Part shown: piece by piece, positions 45,694-54,114 of the stretch | Layout: each line of letters begins with the position of its first letter | How positions within the stretch are numbered: position 1 is the stretch's first letter | DNA from: Prevotella sp. | GTDB lineage: Bacteria > Bacteroidota > Bacteroidia > Bacteroidales > Bacteroidaceae | NCBI GenBank assembly: GCA_016901395.1 | Contig: JAEAMQ010000030.1 | Coordinates: 1-55,000, forward strand | Length of the DNA stretch: 55,000 bases | Reading direction: 5' to 3' | The notes under the pieces: generated by a model | The model's input: the letters and a program-made list of their open reading frames with translations, nothing else | The model's database searches: none | What the model was told of the DNA's origin: nothing | Program-made: the position numbers and the translations under genes

Positions 45694-45720
45694 TTCACAA
45701 GTTGTTTACGATAGCGTTAC
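45694..45720 (-). promoter_or_regulatory. Pho-box-like direct repeats upstream of the TonB receptor
   Basis: On the minus strand, GTAAC (45720-45716), GTAAA (45709-45705) and the weaker GTGAA (45698-45694) stand at 11-base steps. The first pair shares the spacer CGCTATC-like sequence with the ppk promoter copy (ACTATC). The third unit is poor and the array lies further from the -7 box than the others. Confidence 0.6.
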
Positions 45721-45974
45721 AAAACGCTGACCGGGCCATGCCTGATCATGATGGGTTGTTATACCCTATTATAATAAGGAGCAATGCCATATTGAGGTAA
45801 ACGAAAAGAGAATGACGGTATGATGCAAATAGATACACGGTCGTGCCAGTCAAACGGATGCCATTTGTCCAGATGATTTCTCTTGTAATAGTAAGGATTG
45901 TGATATACGATAAGTTCGTAAAAAGTTAAAATATAGACTGTTTTCGTATTTTTAACGTTAAAATCCTTGCCGCA

Positions 45975-45993
45975 TCTACGAAAGTTTCGTAGA
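45975..45993. promoter_or_regulatory. BlaI-type operator
   Basis: TCTACGAAAGTTTCGTAGA is a perfect 19-base palindrome with an odd centre, like the TACA/TGTA-type dyads bound by BlaI and MecI. Its right end overlaps the -7 box at 45990-45997, and it ends 24 bases before the blaI-like start. Autorepression is the direct reading. Confidence 0.82.
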
Positions 45994-45997
45994 TTTG
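45990..45997 (+). promoter_or_regulatory. -7 box of the blaI-blaR1-like operon
   Basis: TAGATTTG followed by C matches TAnnTTTG and overlaps the operator by four bases. The longer open frame starting at 45967 would begin before it, which supports the start at 46018. Confidence 0.68.
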
Positions 45998-46017
45998 CGG
46001 CAGATAAAACAAATGAT

Positions 46018-46371
46018 ATGGAAAAGCTTACCAAACAAGAAGAGGATGTGATGAAGGCCATCTGGCAGTTGGAACGGTGTGGTGTGAAGGAAGTGGTGGA
46101 GCTGTTGCCCGAACCGCAGCCTCCCTATACCACCGTGGCATCGATCATCAACAACCTGAAACGCAAGGCCTTTGTTGCCCAGAAGAAGGACGGCAAGGCG
46201 TATGTCTACCAGCCAGCGATAGCAGAGAGCGAGTACAAGAAGCGGGTGATGTCGGGTTTTGTGCGCGACTATTTCCGCAACTCTTTCAAGGAGATGGTGA
46301 CGTTTTTTGCCAAAGACGAGAAACTCTCGGAGCAGGATTTGAGGGAGATTATCGAGGAGATAGAGAAATAA
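46018..46371 (+). CDS. BlaI/MecI-family transcriptional repressor
   Basis: The 117-residue product is a winged-helix repressor of normal family length (KLTKQEEDVMKAIWQLERCGVKEVVELL, then TTVASIINNLKRKAFV for the recognition region) with a C-terminal dimerisation helix pair. It should bind the palindrome over its own promoter and be released by cleavage triggered by the BlaR1-like protein encoded next. The GC-rich repeat begins immediately at its stop codon. In Bacteroidota such pairs are common and not limited to beta-lactam resistance; no beta-lactamase gene is here. Confidence 0.93.
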   Translation: MEKLTKQEEDVMKAIWQLERCGVKEVVELLPEPQPPYTTVASIINNLKRKAFVAQKKDGKAYVYQPAIAESEYKKRVMSGFVRDYFRNSFKEMVTFFAKDEKLSEQDLREIIEEIEK

Positions 46372-46466
46372 GGCCTCTCCCCCAACCCCTCCCCCCGAGG
46401 GAGGGGAGTGAACACCGGGATAAACAATCCATTAAAGTTCAGACCTCAAAGTTCAATGTTCAATGT
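46372..46466. repeat. GC-rich palindrome followed by heptamer repeat
   Basis: CCTCTCCCCCAACCCCTCCC with CGAGGGAGGGGAGTG, then GGGATAAACAAT as at 39632-39690, then AAAGTTCA/GACCTCA/AAGTTCA/ATGTTCA heptamers (46435-46466). The two repeat families abut here and fill the gap between the blaI-like and blaR1-like genes. Confidence 0.78.
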
Positions 46467-46473
46467 CCACCTT

Positions 46474-47883
46474 ATGGTTATTTATATCTTAAAAATCAAC
46501 TTCGCTCTCATGTTGCTTTATGGTTTCTATAGAGCCATGATGACCCGCGACACCTTCTTTGGCTATCGCCGCATAGCCCTGTTGTCTATCCTCGGACTCA
46601 GTGTGGCGGTGCCGATGATGAACATTCAGCCGATGCTGCAGCAGAATGCCACGGCCTTGAGCATGGCGACGGTCTATGCCGACTATGTGCTACCGGTGGT
46701 GCCGGTGTATGCTTCCGGACCTGCCTTCACTTGGATGGATGCAGTGGAGGGCCTATATATAATAGGTGTCATGGTCTTGGCCGTGCGCTTTTTGTTCCAG
46801 CTGGGCAGCATCCTGAGGCAGGCTTATGTCACGCCCGTGGTCGACATCGATGGAGTTTCGGTGCACAGGCTTGGCGAAAACCATAGTCCGTTCTCTTTCT
46901 TCAGATGGATTTTTGTCTGTCCCGAGACCCAGTCGTCCGAACAGTTGCACGAGATTTTGGTGCACGAACAGGCCCATGTGAGTCAACTCCACTCTGTGGA
47001 TGTGTTGCTGTCGGAACTGTTTTGTGTGATAAACTGGTTCAACCCCTTCTGTTATCTCATGAAACGTGAGATAAGACTCAATCTTGAATATTTAGCCGAT
47101 GAAGCTGTACTTGATGAGGGAAATGCGCGCAAAACTTATCAGTACCACTTGCTCGGACTGGCCTATCACCCCTCAAGGTGTGATTTGACCAATAACTTCA
47201 ATGTTTTACCTCTTAAAAATCGAATTAAAATGATGAACAAACGTCGTACAAATGAAATAGGGAAAGCCAAGTATCTCCTTTTCATTCCGCTGGCCGCCGG
47301 ACTGCTGGCCGTGAGCAACGTTGAGATGATTGCGCGTACACTCAGTGAGGATGTGCCGGCCATCTCCAGTCTATCAAACCCCGCCAAACCTGTTCCCACT
47401 GGGAAGGCGAAGCTGCAGGATAATGCAACGCCAGCCGAAGCTGTCTCGAATGTTGAGGAAACTGTAGTGCCTCCGGCAGAAAGTCAGCCCCAGACGAAGC
47501 AGGATGATGACAAGGTTTATGATGTTGTGGAGCAGCTGCCGTCATTCAATGGTGGCATGAATGCAATGATGAAATATATGGTCGACAATGTGAAATATCC
47601 TGCAGAATGCCATAAGGAAGGCGTTCAGGGTAGAGTGGTCGTGCAGTTTGTGGTTCGCAAGGACGGCACTATCAATGGTGTAAAAGTGGTGAGATCTGTA
47701 GACCCGAGACTCGATGCTGAGGCTATGCGTGTGGTGTCAGGCATGCCGAATTGGAAGCCGGGAATGCAGAAGGGTAAGCCTGTGGCAGTGAAATACAATG
47801 TACCCATTGCCTTCAAACTCTCCAGTGACTCGTCGACACCTGCCCAAAACACAGGTGCGCCATCTACCCCTGATGCAAACTAA
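46474..47883 (+). CDS. BlaR1-like M56 peptidase fused to a TonB C-terminal domain
   Basis: The 469-residue product has about four membrane spans, with the M56 metallopeptidase motif HEQAH at 164-168, the upstream ENHSPFSFF motif (135-143) and LADEAVL (207-213) giving the third ligand region. A further membrane span near residue 275 is followed by a Pro/Gln/Thr-rich periplasmic linker. A TonB C-terminal domain ends the protein (about 370-465; YPAECHKEGVQGRVVVQFVV, then VSGMPNWKPG). There is no penicillin-binding sensor domain as in staphylococcal BlaR1. The TonB-like end may sense or contact outer-membrane or envelope partners. The start at 46474 avoids coding through the repeats. Confidence 0.9.
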   Translation: MVIYILKINFALMLLYGFYRAMMTRDTFFGYRRIALLSILGLSVAVPMMNIQPMLQQNATALSMATVYADYVLPVVPVYASGPAFTWMDAVEGLYIIGVMVLAVRFLFQLGSILRQAYVTPVVDIDGVSVHRLGENHSPFSFFRWIFVCPETQSSEQLHEILVHEQAHVSQLHSVDVLLSELFCVINWFNPFCYLMKREIRLNLEYLADEAVLDEGNARKTYQYHLLGLAYHPSRCDLTNNFNVLPLKNRIKMMNKRRTNEIGKAKYLLFIPLAAGLLAVSNVEMIARTLSEDVPAISSLSNPAKPVPTGKAKLQDNATPAEAVSNVEETVVPPAESQPQTKQDDDKVYDVVEQLPSFNGGMNAMMKYMVDNVKYPAECHKEGVQGRVVVQFVVRKDGTINGVKVVRSVDPRLDAEAMRVVSGMPNWKPGMQKGKPVAVKYNVPIAFKLSSDSSTPAQNTGAPSTPDAN

Positions 47884-47902
47884 ACAAATAGATTCTCTCA
47901 AT

Positions 47903-48958
47903 ATGATGAAGAAAGGTCTATTGTTGGCCTTCTTCCTGTTGATTGTCTGTGCCCGTGCGGGTGCAGACAACCTCCGGGAGGTGGCATTGGGCGACTCCTG
48001 TCTGGAGCAGTTTGATCTTTTTCACGCTTTGAAGCATTATGAGAATGCTTTCAAAGAGGTGGATGACGCGGCAGTCAGGATGCGGCTGGCCGAGTGCTAT
48101 TATCGTCGACACGACTATCAGCGGTGCATCAATATTGTTCAGCCATTGCCCGAAGACAGCCTCGACCACAAGACGATGCGGGAGATATTCTATTGTTACA
48201 AGTCGCTGGCACAACCGGCCTTGCAGATGAAGTGGGGTGGGAAAATCCTCGAACGATACCCTATGGACGGCGAGATCGTGGCGGAGACAGGCATGGCCTA
48301 CAACCTCATCAATGACAGCAAGCGGGCACAGGCAATCTGCATCCGCTATTGGTTCAGGGATCATGGCAACCTCGCCGTGAACCGTGTGCTGGCAGATGCC
48401 TATTTCCTCGACCATGAGTTCGACCTAGCCAAATATGCCTATGAGGAGCAGTTGGCTGTGGGCGACACCACTTATCTTGCGTTGTTCAATCTCGGCGTGT
48501 GCTACGAACGGCAGCTGTCGCTCGACAAGGCGCGCCTTATTTTCGAGCAAGCTATCAACATTTCGGGTGGATCTCAGGCCGGTGCGCTCTATCATCAGGG
48601 CACGGTGCTCAATGCTTTGAAGGAGTATGACAAGGCCCGTGAATATTTTTCCAAGGCATTGGTGCTGCTGTTGCCCGACAGTGTGCAGATGTTCACCTGT
48701 TATCGGGGCATCGCCGAGAGCGACTATGTCAAGGCAAACTATGGTGAGGCAATAGCTGCGTTCCTGCAGGCGGTGGCTTATGCTCCCCGGTCGCTCACCT
48801 CTTATTATTATCTCGGGTTGTGCTACGATGCCACGAATGACCACCGGAATGCCGTGGCCAACTATCAGTCGTTTCTGCAGTTGGCATCGTTGGAGACCAC
48901 CCCGTCAGATGATTTGAAGGCCATGACAGACGATGTGCGTCGGCGGATGAAACGATAA
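47903..48958 (+). CDS. secreted TPR-repeat protein
   Basis: The 351-residue product has a signal peptide (MMKKGLLLAFFLLIVCARAGA) and then tetratricopeptide repeats through the whole length. Good examples are DLFHALKHYENAFKEVDDAA, the LALFNLGVCYERQLSLDKAR region and LTSYYYLGLCYDATNDHRNA. TPRs mediate protein contacts, and the partner is not visible. It begins 19 bases after the M56-TonB gene and is probably the third gene of the BlaI-controlled operon, so it may belong to the same envelope response. No other domain. Confidence 0.88.
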   Translation: MMKKGLLLAFFLLIVCARAGADNLREVALGDSCLEQFDLFHALKHYENAFKEVDDAAVRMRLAECYYRRHDYQRCINIVQPLPEDSLDHKTMREIFYCYKSLAQPALQMKWGGKILERYPMDGEIVAETGMAYNLINDSKRAQAICIRYWFRDHGNLAVNRVLADAYFLDHEFDLAKYAYEEQLAVGDTTYLALFNLGVCYERQLSLDKARLIFEQAINISGGSQAGALYHQGTVLNALKEYDKAREYFSKALVLLLPDSVQMFTCYRGIAESDYVKANYGEAIAAFLQAVAYAPRSLTSYYYLGLCYDATNDHRNAVANYQSFLQLASLETTPSDDLKAMTDDVRRRMKR

Positions 48959-48997
48959 ATCCTCATGAAGGACATGGTCTCATGAGGATTTTCGTCA

Positions 48998-50221
48998 TTA
49001 TTCATTGGGGTTGTCATTGTCTTTATCCAGCGACGAAGGGGTGGGGGAGACGCAGTAGACGACGCTCTTGTTGCGCCCCTCTTTGTCTCTGACCAACATT
49101 TTATACGTTCGGCCCTCCACAAAGGGATAATCCAGAAAGTCGTTGAAACTGGAGATGGGCTGTCCGTCGATGGCCAGGATGGTGTCGCCCTGCCGCAAGC
49201 CGGCCCGGTATTCGACGCAGCCCTCGACGATGAGGCCGATGGTGGGCATCCCATTGCGCGGCACATAGGCGATATGTGGGTGCGCGTTGTTCACCTCCAC
49301 ACTGTCTGCGCCATCATAGGGCTGAAAGGTGATTTTCCTTCTAAACCCGTTGATGGTCACCGTGCCATAATCGAGAATCCTTGCTCCGATGCGGCTCGCA
49401 CCTTGGGTGGTGATGGCCCGCACGTTGTTAAAGGAGAACTCGTCCCATTTCAGCCGGTCCAATTTCATGAAAACCACCTCGTCGGTTTGCTCAGCACCGA
49501 GGTTACCGATGGCAAATGCGCCCTCGGCGCGCCCCTCGATCTGGCTGTCCACATTCTTGCTTTTGTAGGCATGGGCGTCGAAACTCTGCTTGTTCATCGT
49601 GTAGAGTTGGCGGGAACCGGTGTCGAAAAGCACCTCGTCGACATGGCGTTTGAACGGACTCACTAACAGATAGGGCACAAACCATTTCAGCTTGTAGCGA
49701 ATACCATACCCGGGTTCCATGTCGAAGAAGTCGCGGCGGTCGGTGATAACCATATAGCCTTGTCGGGCATCGATTTTGCAACACAACCCTTTGTTGAACA
49801 AATCAAACCCTAAGATGGCATCGTATTTCAGTCGGGCACGTTGGCGTGGAAACACCGATGCCACATACTTGGACACTTCCAGCTGTCCCAGTCTGAACGT
49901 GGGCAGCTGAATGACATGCACGGTATCACGGTGTCCGGCTGCGTCGCGGCTTACCACACTCCCCAGCTCCGACCAGCTTCCGAGGTGTGCGCCTTGGTAC
50001 ACCGCTCCTTGGCTGGAACCGGTGTCGATGTTGAAACGGTGTCGCTCGCCATTCATCTCCACCCAAACGAATATCTGGTCGTTCTCAATCTCGATGGGTA
50101 TCGTATCCACAAAATTACGCATCGAATACTCGAAATTGGTGTTATAGCTGTGCATCTGCGCCATCGCCGCCATGCCATAGCCCCATAACAGAGTCAATAT
50201 ACTGATAATCTTTCTCCTCAT
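48998..50221 (-). CDS. retropepsin-like aspartyl protease with PDZ domain
   Basis: The 407-residue product has a signal peptide (ending AAMAQ, about residue 22) and two aspartic-protease half-sites: NIDTGSS with Asp66 and LFDTGSR with Asp200. A C-terminal PDZ domain lies at about 310-385, with IGLIVEGCVEYRAGLRQGDTILAIDG. Two DTG lobes in one chain make a pepsin-like pair of retropepsin domains, and the PDZ may guide substrates. It is probably periplasmic. It is convergent with the TPR gene. A Met three codons upstream (50230) is an equally possible start. A CAAAAGTTA stretch at 50247-50255 is a near-consensus -7 box on the minus strand. Confidence 0.88.
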   Translation of the reverse strand: MRRKIISILTLLWGYGMAAMAQMHSYNTNFEYSMRNFVDTIPIEIENDQIFVWVEMNGERHRFNIDTGSSQGAVYQGAHLGSWSELGSVVSRDAAGHRDTVHVIQLPTFRLGQLEVSKYVASVFPRQRARLKYDAILGFDLFNKGLCCKIDARQGYMVITDRRDFFDMEPGYGIRYKLKWFVPYLLVSPFKRHVDEVLFDTGSRQLYTMNKQSFDAHAYKSKNVDSQIEGRAEGAFAIGNLGAEQTDEVVFMKLDRLKWDEFSFNNVRAITTQGASRIGARILDYGTVTINGFRRKITFQPYDGADSVEVNNAHPHIAYVPRNGMPTIGLIVEGCVEYRAGLRQGDTILAIDGQPISSFNDFLDYPFVEGRTYKMLVRDKEGRNKSVVYCVSPTPSSLDKDNDNPNE

Positions 50222-50274
50222 ATCCATCATAACGTGTTTTCTCTCTCAAAAGTTACACCATCTTCTAATTAATA

Positions 50275-50487
50275 TCATCGATTATTTTTTCCTCCAGACT
50301 TGATGAACCCGAATAGCCTGTTATAGCTGATAGGTAAAGAGTGCCGTATATTCCAGGACTTAAACAAGTAAGCCATTCTTGGGTCCTCGTTGCCGTCGAC
50401 AGACAAGAGGGGATTCTTCCATAACCTTTTTCCCGGATATTCTGGGATGTTGTATTACAGCATGGGATAGAATTCCTCGTATTTATT
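50275..50487 (-). pseudogene. possible gene remnant with in-frame stop
   Basis: On the minus strand a frame reads as a plausible protein tail of 59 codons ending at the TGA at 50275-50277 (LFKSWNIRHSL, then PISYNRLFGFIKSGGK). Ten more plausible codons (NKYEEFYPML) lie upstream of an in-frame TAA at 50455-50457. No start codon precedes it. Composition fits a decayed gene, but I recognise no family. The other open frame across this stretch (50265-50618) looks random. Confidence 0.3.
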
Positions 50488-50619
50488 GGAGGGTGGGGGA
50501 GTACAGGGGAGTTCCAGCAGGATTTCCCCTCCTTGTCATGTTTTTTCATCCATATCTTGCCTGTTCTTATTTTCAAGTGAGAGTCCAAACTTGTCATTTT
50601 CGTGCTCCAAAGATGCAAT

Positions 50620-50815
50620 CATTGCGCCATTTCATCCTCAAGGATGGGTCTAAACATGCTTTTCGGGACGTTTTTTACCTTTTTTACACAGCCATAAGCC
50701 CCATATCGTCGTGCGATAAGGTACTAATCGCATTGCGATTAGATAGTATTCGTCATGCGATTCGATAGTATTCGCAATGCCTTAATTTGTCAATATATTA
50801 CAAATCGTTGATTAC
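50620..50815 (-). repeat. dispersed element with three 22-base units (copy 2)
   Basis: This is the reverse-oriented partner of 32473-32656. Its units are 50753-50774, 50731-50752 and 50709-50730 when read on the minus strand; the first two carry the CGAATACTATCKAATCG core and the third is degenerate. The flanking blocks TTGTAATATATTGACAAAT and AAAAACGTCCCGAAA, and the GAGGATGAAATGGC end, match copy 1 in the same order. It lies between the protease gene and the A-free tract. Confidence 0.85.
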
Positions 50816-50927
50816 CAGATATTTCTCTCTCCGTTATTTTCCCTTCTTTTTCCACATCGTCATGCTCCATTTCCTTCCATCCCCCTATTTTTATCACCTT
50901 TCTTCAAATTCTTTCAACAAGAATTAA

Positions 50928-51232
50928 TTCCTTTCTCTTTTCTCCTTCCTCCTTTTCCCTTGCTCTTTTCCCTTGCTCTTTTCCCTTGCTCTTTCCTCCT
51001 TGCTTCTTCCTCCTTGCTTCTTCCTCCTTGCTCCCTTCTCTCCTTTCTTCTTGCTCCGTTCTTTCCTTTTCCTTTTCCTTCTTTCCTTTTCCTTCTTCTT
51101 TGCTCCTTTCTTGCGTCCCTGCTTTCCTTCTTGCCCCCCCCTCCTTGCTTCCCTTGCCGTCCTTCTTCTTGCTCTTCCCCTTGCCGTCCTTCTTCTTGCT
51201 CTTCCCCTTGCTCTCCCTTTTGCTCGGTCCGT
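50928..51232. repeat. 305-base A-free pyrimidine-rich tract
   Basis: No A occurs on the plus strand from 50928 to 51232, and G is sparse. Inner repeats are visible: a 13-base CCCTTGCTCTTTT unit three times, a TCCTTGCTTCTTCC unit twice, and a perfect 27-base unit twice (51152-51178 and 51179-51205). The minus strand is correspondingly purine-rich and opens a Lys/Arg/Glu frame that I regard as an artefact. It ends about 155 bases before the rRNA promoter. Confidence 0.92.
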
Positions 51233-51386
51233 ATGTTGGCGTACTACGCCAACCCTCCCTTTTCCCATCCTTCCCCGTCTCTCTCCCTCCCCTTTGTATA
51301 TAATAATGTGTCCCCTCTCTTTCTCTTGATTTACATCAACCATCTTCCATTTCTTTCATCTTTTTTCAATCTTTTTTGCGGAAACG

Positions 51387-51418
51387 TTTGGCGGGTTGCC
51401 GGAAATTCCATACCTTTG
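51387..51418 (+). promoter_or_regulatory. rRNA operon promoter
   Basis: TTTG (51387-51390), 20-base spacer, TACCTTTG (51411-51418) followed by C: a full Bacteroidetes promoter, about 300 bases before the 16S gene. The leader contains AGTTCTTTGA (51461-51470), which resembles a boxA antitermination site. AGATCTTTGACAT (53953-53965), before the 23S gene, is similar. Confidence 0.82.
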
Positions 51419-51618
51419 CACTCGCTTTCCGGAAATACGCCGGATGGCACATAAAGAAAGAGTTCTTTGAAAAGATTTACATAAACAGAGAAGTAGTACA
51501 AGAAGCAAGTCCTTTCTGCCGTCGCAAGGTGGTGGATAGGAATTGGGTAGAAGAAACGAACCGTTCAATTTTATGATTGGACACTTCATCAGGTTTTACT
51601 TTGAGCTTCAGTAATATT

Positions 51619-51638
51619 AGGATAGGCGTCCTGGACAG
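51619..51638 (+). promoter_or_regulatory. 5' arm of the 16S processing stem
   Basis: AGGATAGGCGTC (51619-51630) pairs with GACGCCTTTCCT (53259-53270) beyond the 16S 3' end, with one T-T mismatch. Nearer the gene CAGA (51635-51638) can pair with TCTG (53251-53254). This is the RNase III-type stalk that brackets 16S rRNA. Confidence 0.6.
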
Positions 51639-51721
51639 ACAGATTCCGGGTGTTGGCCAGACGGTGTCAGGTGTTATTTTTCACCCACCACCGGTCAGCT
51701 ATCACCTGAAAAACATATTTT

Positions 51722-53251
<1,530 letters not shown>

Positions 53252-53276
53252 CTGGAGAGACGCCTTTCCTGTTGAT

Positions 53277-53312
53277 TCATGATTCAAGGTTCACAATTCA
53301 GGATTCAAAACC
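53277..53312. repeat. heptamer repeat after 16S
   Basis: TTCATGA/TTCAAGG/TTCACAA/TTCAGGA/TTCAAAA heptamers directly follow the 16S processing stem in the spacer. The rest of the spacer up to 53562 (about 250 bases) holds nothing else I recognise. Confidence 0.7.
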
Positions 53313-53562
53313 GGCTCGTGCCGTTTGGGTGTTGGATGGAAGCATGGGAATGATTTGATACGGAAGCGATAGGTAATGACCTGTAAACAACAAGAAGTGA
53401 AGGTTTGTGTTTGACATCCGATCTTCTTCGTACTACGGACACTGTTTAATTCTGAAATAGAGAAAAAGGAAGCCGGGCTACGACAAGGCCCAGGGTCTTG
53501 GACATCAACCGACCGGGATTCAGTTTCATGATGACGATGCTCATCTCGCCGCAAGGCAATTA

Positions 53563-53590
53563 TGCATTTTGAATTTTGAATTTTGAATTG
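53563..53590. repeat. heptamer repeat before tRNA-Ile
   Basis: Three GAATTTT-type heptamers, the same sequence class as at 163-196, end six bases before the tRNA. Confidence 0.75.
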
Positions 53591-53595
53591 ACAAC

Positions 53596-53669
53596 AGTCC
53601 TATAGCTCAGTTGGTTAGAGCGCCACACTGATAATGTGGAGGTCGGCAGTTCAAGTCTGCCTGGGACTA
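53596..53669 (+). tRNA. tRNA-Ile (GAU)
   Basis: A 74-base cloverleaf: acceptor AGTCCTA/TGGGACT, D arm GCTC/GAGC, anticodon loop CTGATAA (anticodon GAT), T arm GGCAG-TTCAAGT-CTGCC, discriminator A. CCA is not encoded. Position in the 16S-23S spacer is normal. Confidence 0.97.
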
Positions 53670-53800
53670 CGTTTCCTTCGGAAATTAAAGGATGAGAGGA
53701 TGAAAGTATGAAAATATTTCCATCCGTTATGACAGACTTCTGGTCGTCATCACATCATGTTTTCATGATTTCATTCTTTCATGTTTTCATCTCCTTGAAC

Positions 53801-53874
53801 GGGGGATTAGCTCAGCTGGCTAGAGCACCTGCTTTGCAAGCAGGGGGTCAACGGTTCGAATCCGTTATTCTCCA
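53801..53874 (+). tRNA. tRNA-Ala (UGC)
   Basis: A 74-base cloverleaf: acceptor GGGGGAT/ATTCTCC (two G-U pairs), D arm GCTC/GAGC, anticodon loop with TGC, T arm AACGG-TTCGAAT-CCGTT, discriminator A. CCA is not encoded. It is the second spacer tRNA. The stretch between the two tRNAs holds ATTTCAT/TTTTCATG-type near-heptamer repeats. Confidence 0.97.
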
Positions 53875-53912
53875 CTATCAGGGACTGCCTGAGAGTATTA
53901 TACCGCGAACGT

Positions 53913-53947
53913 TAAAGTTCAAAGTTCAATGCTCCAAGTTCAAAGTC
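53913..53947. repeat. heptamer repeat before 23S
   Basis: AAAGTTC/AAAGTTC/AATGCTC/CAAGTTC/AAAGTCC heptamers, close in sequence to those inside purL and at 46435. Confidence 0.78.
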
Positions 53948-54114
53948 CCGTAAGATCTTTGACATATTGACACAAGCAAAACTGTAAAGTAAACTAAGTT
54001 CAAACTTGGTGGCGATTCATACCGTTGGTATGATGAGTCACATTAGACAATACAGCTGAAAGTATGAGCGTTTATCGTATCCTTGATTACAAGGTTAGGA
54101 TGAATATATCTGAC

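Noticed and set aside
50265..50618. 117-residue minus-strand frame
   Set aside because: The adjacent frame reads more like a protein remnant; this one is rich in Ser, Thr and Cys without pattern.
50924..51343. Lys/Arg/Glu-rich 139-residue open frame on the minus strand
   Set aside because: It is the translation of the A-free pyrimidine tract; its composition follows from the repeats, and there is no promoter, motif or family likeness.
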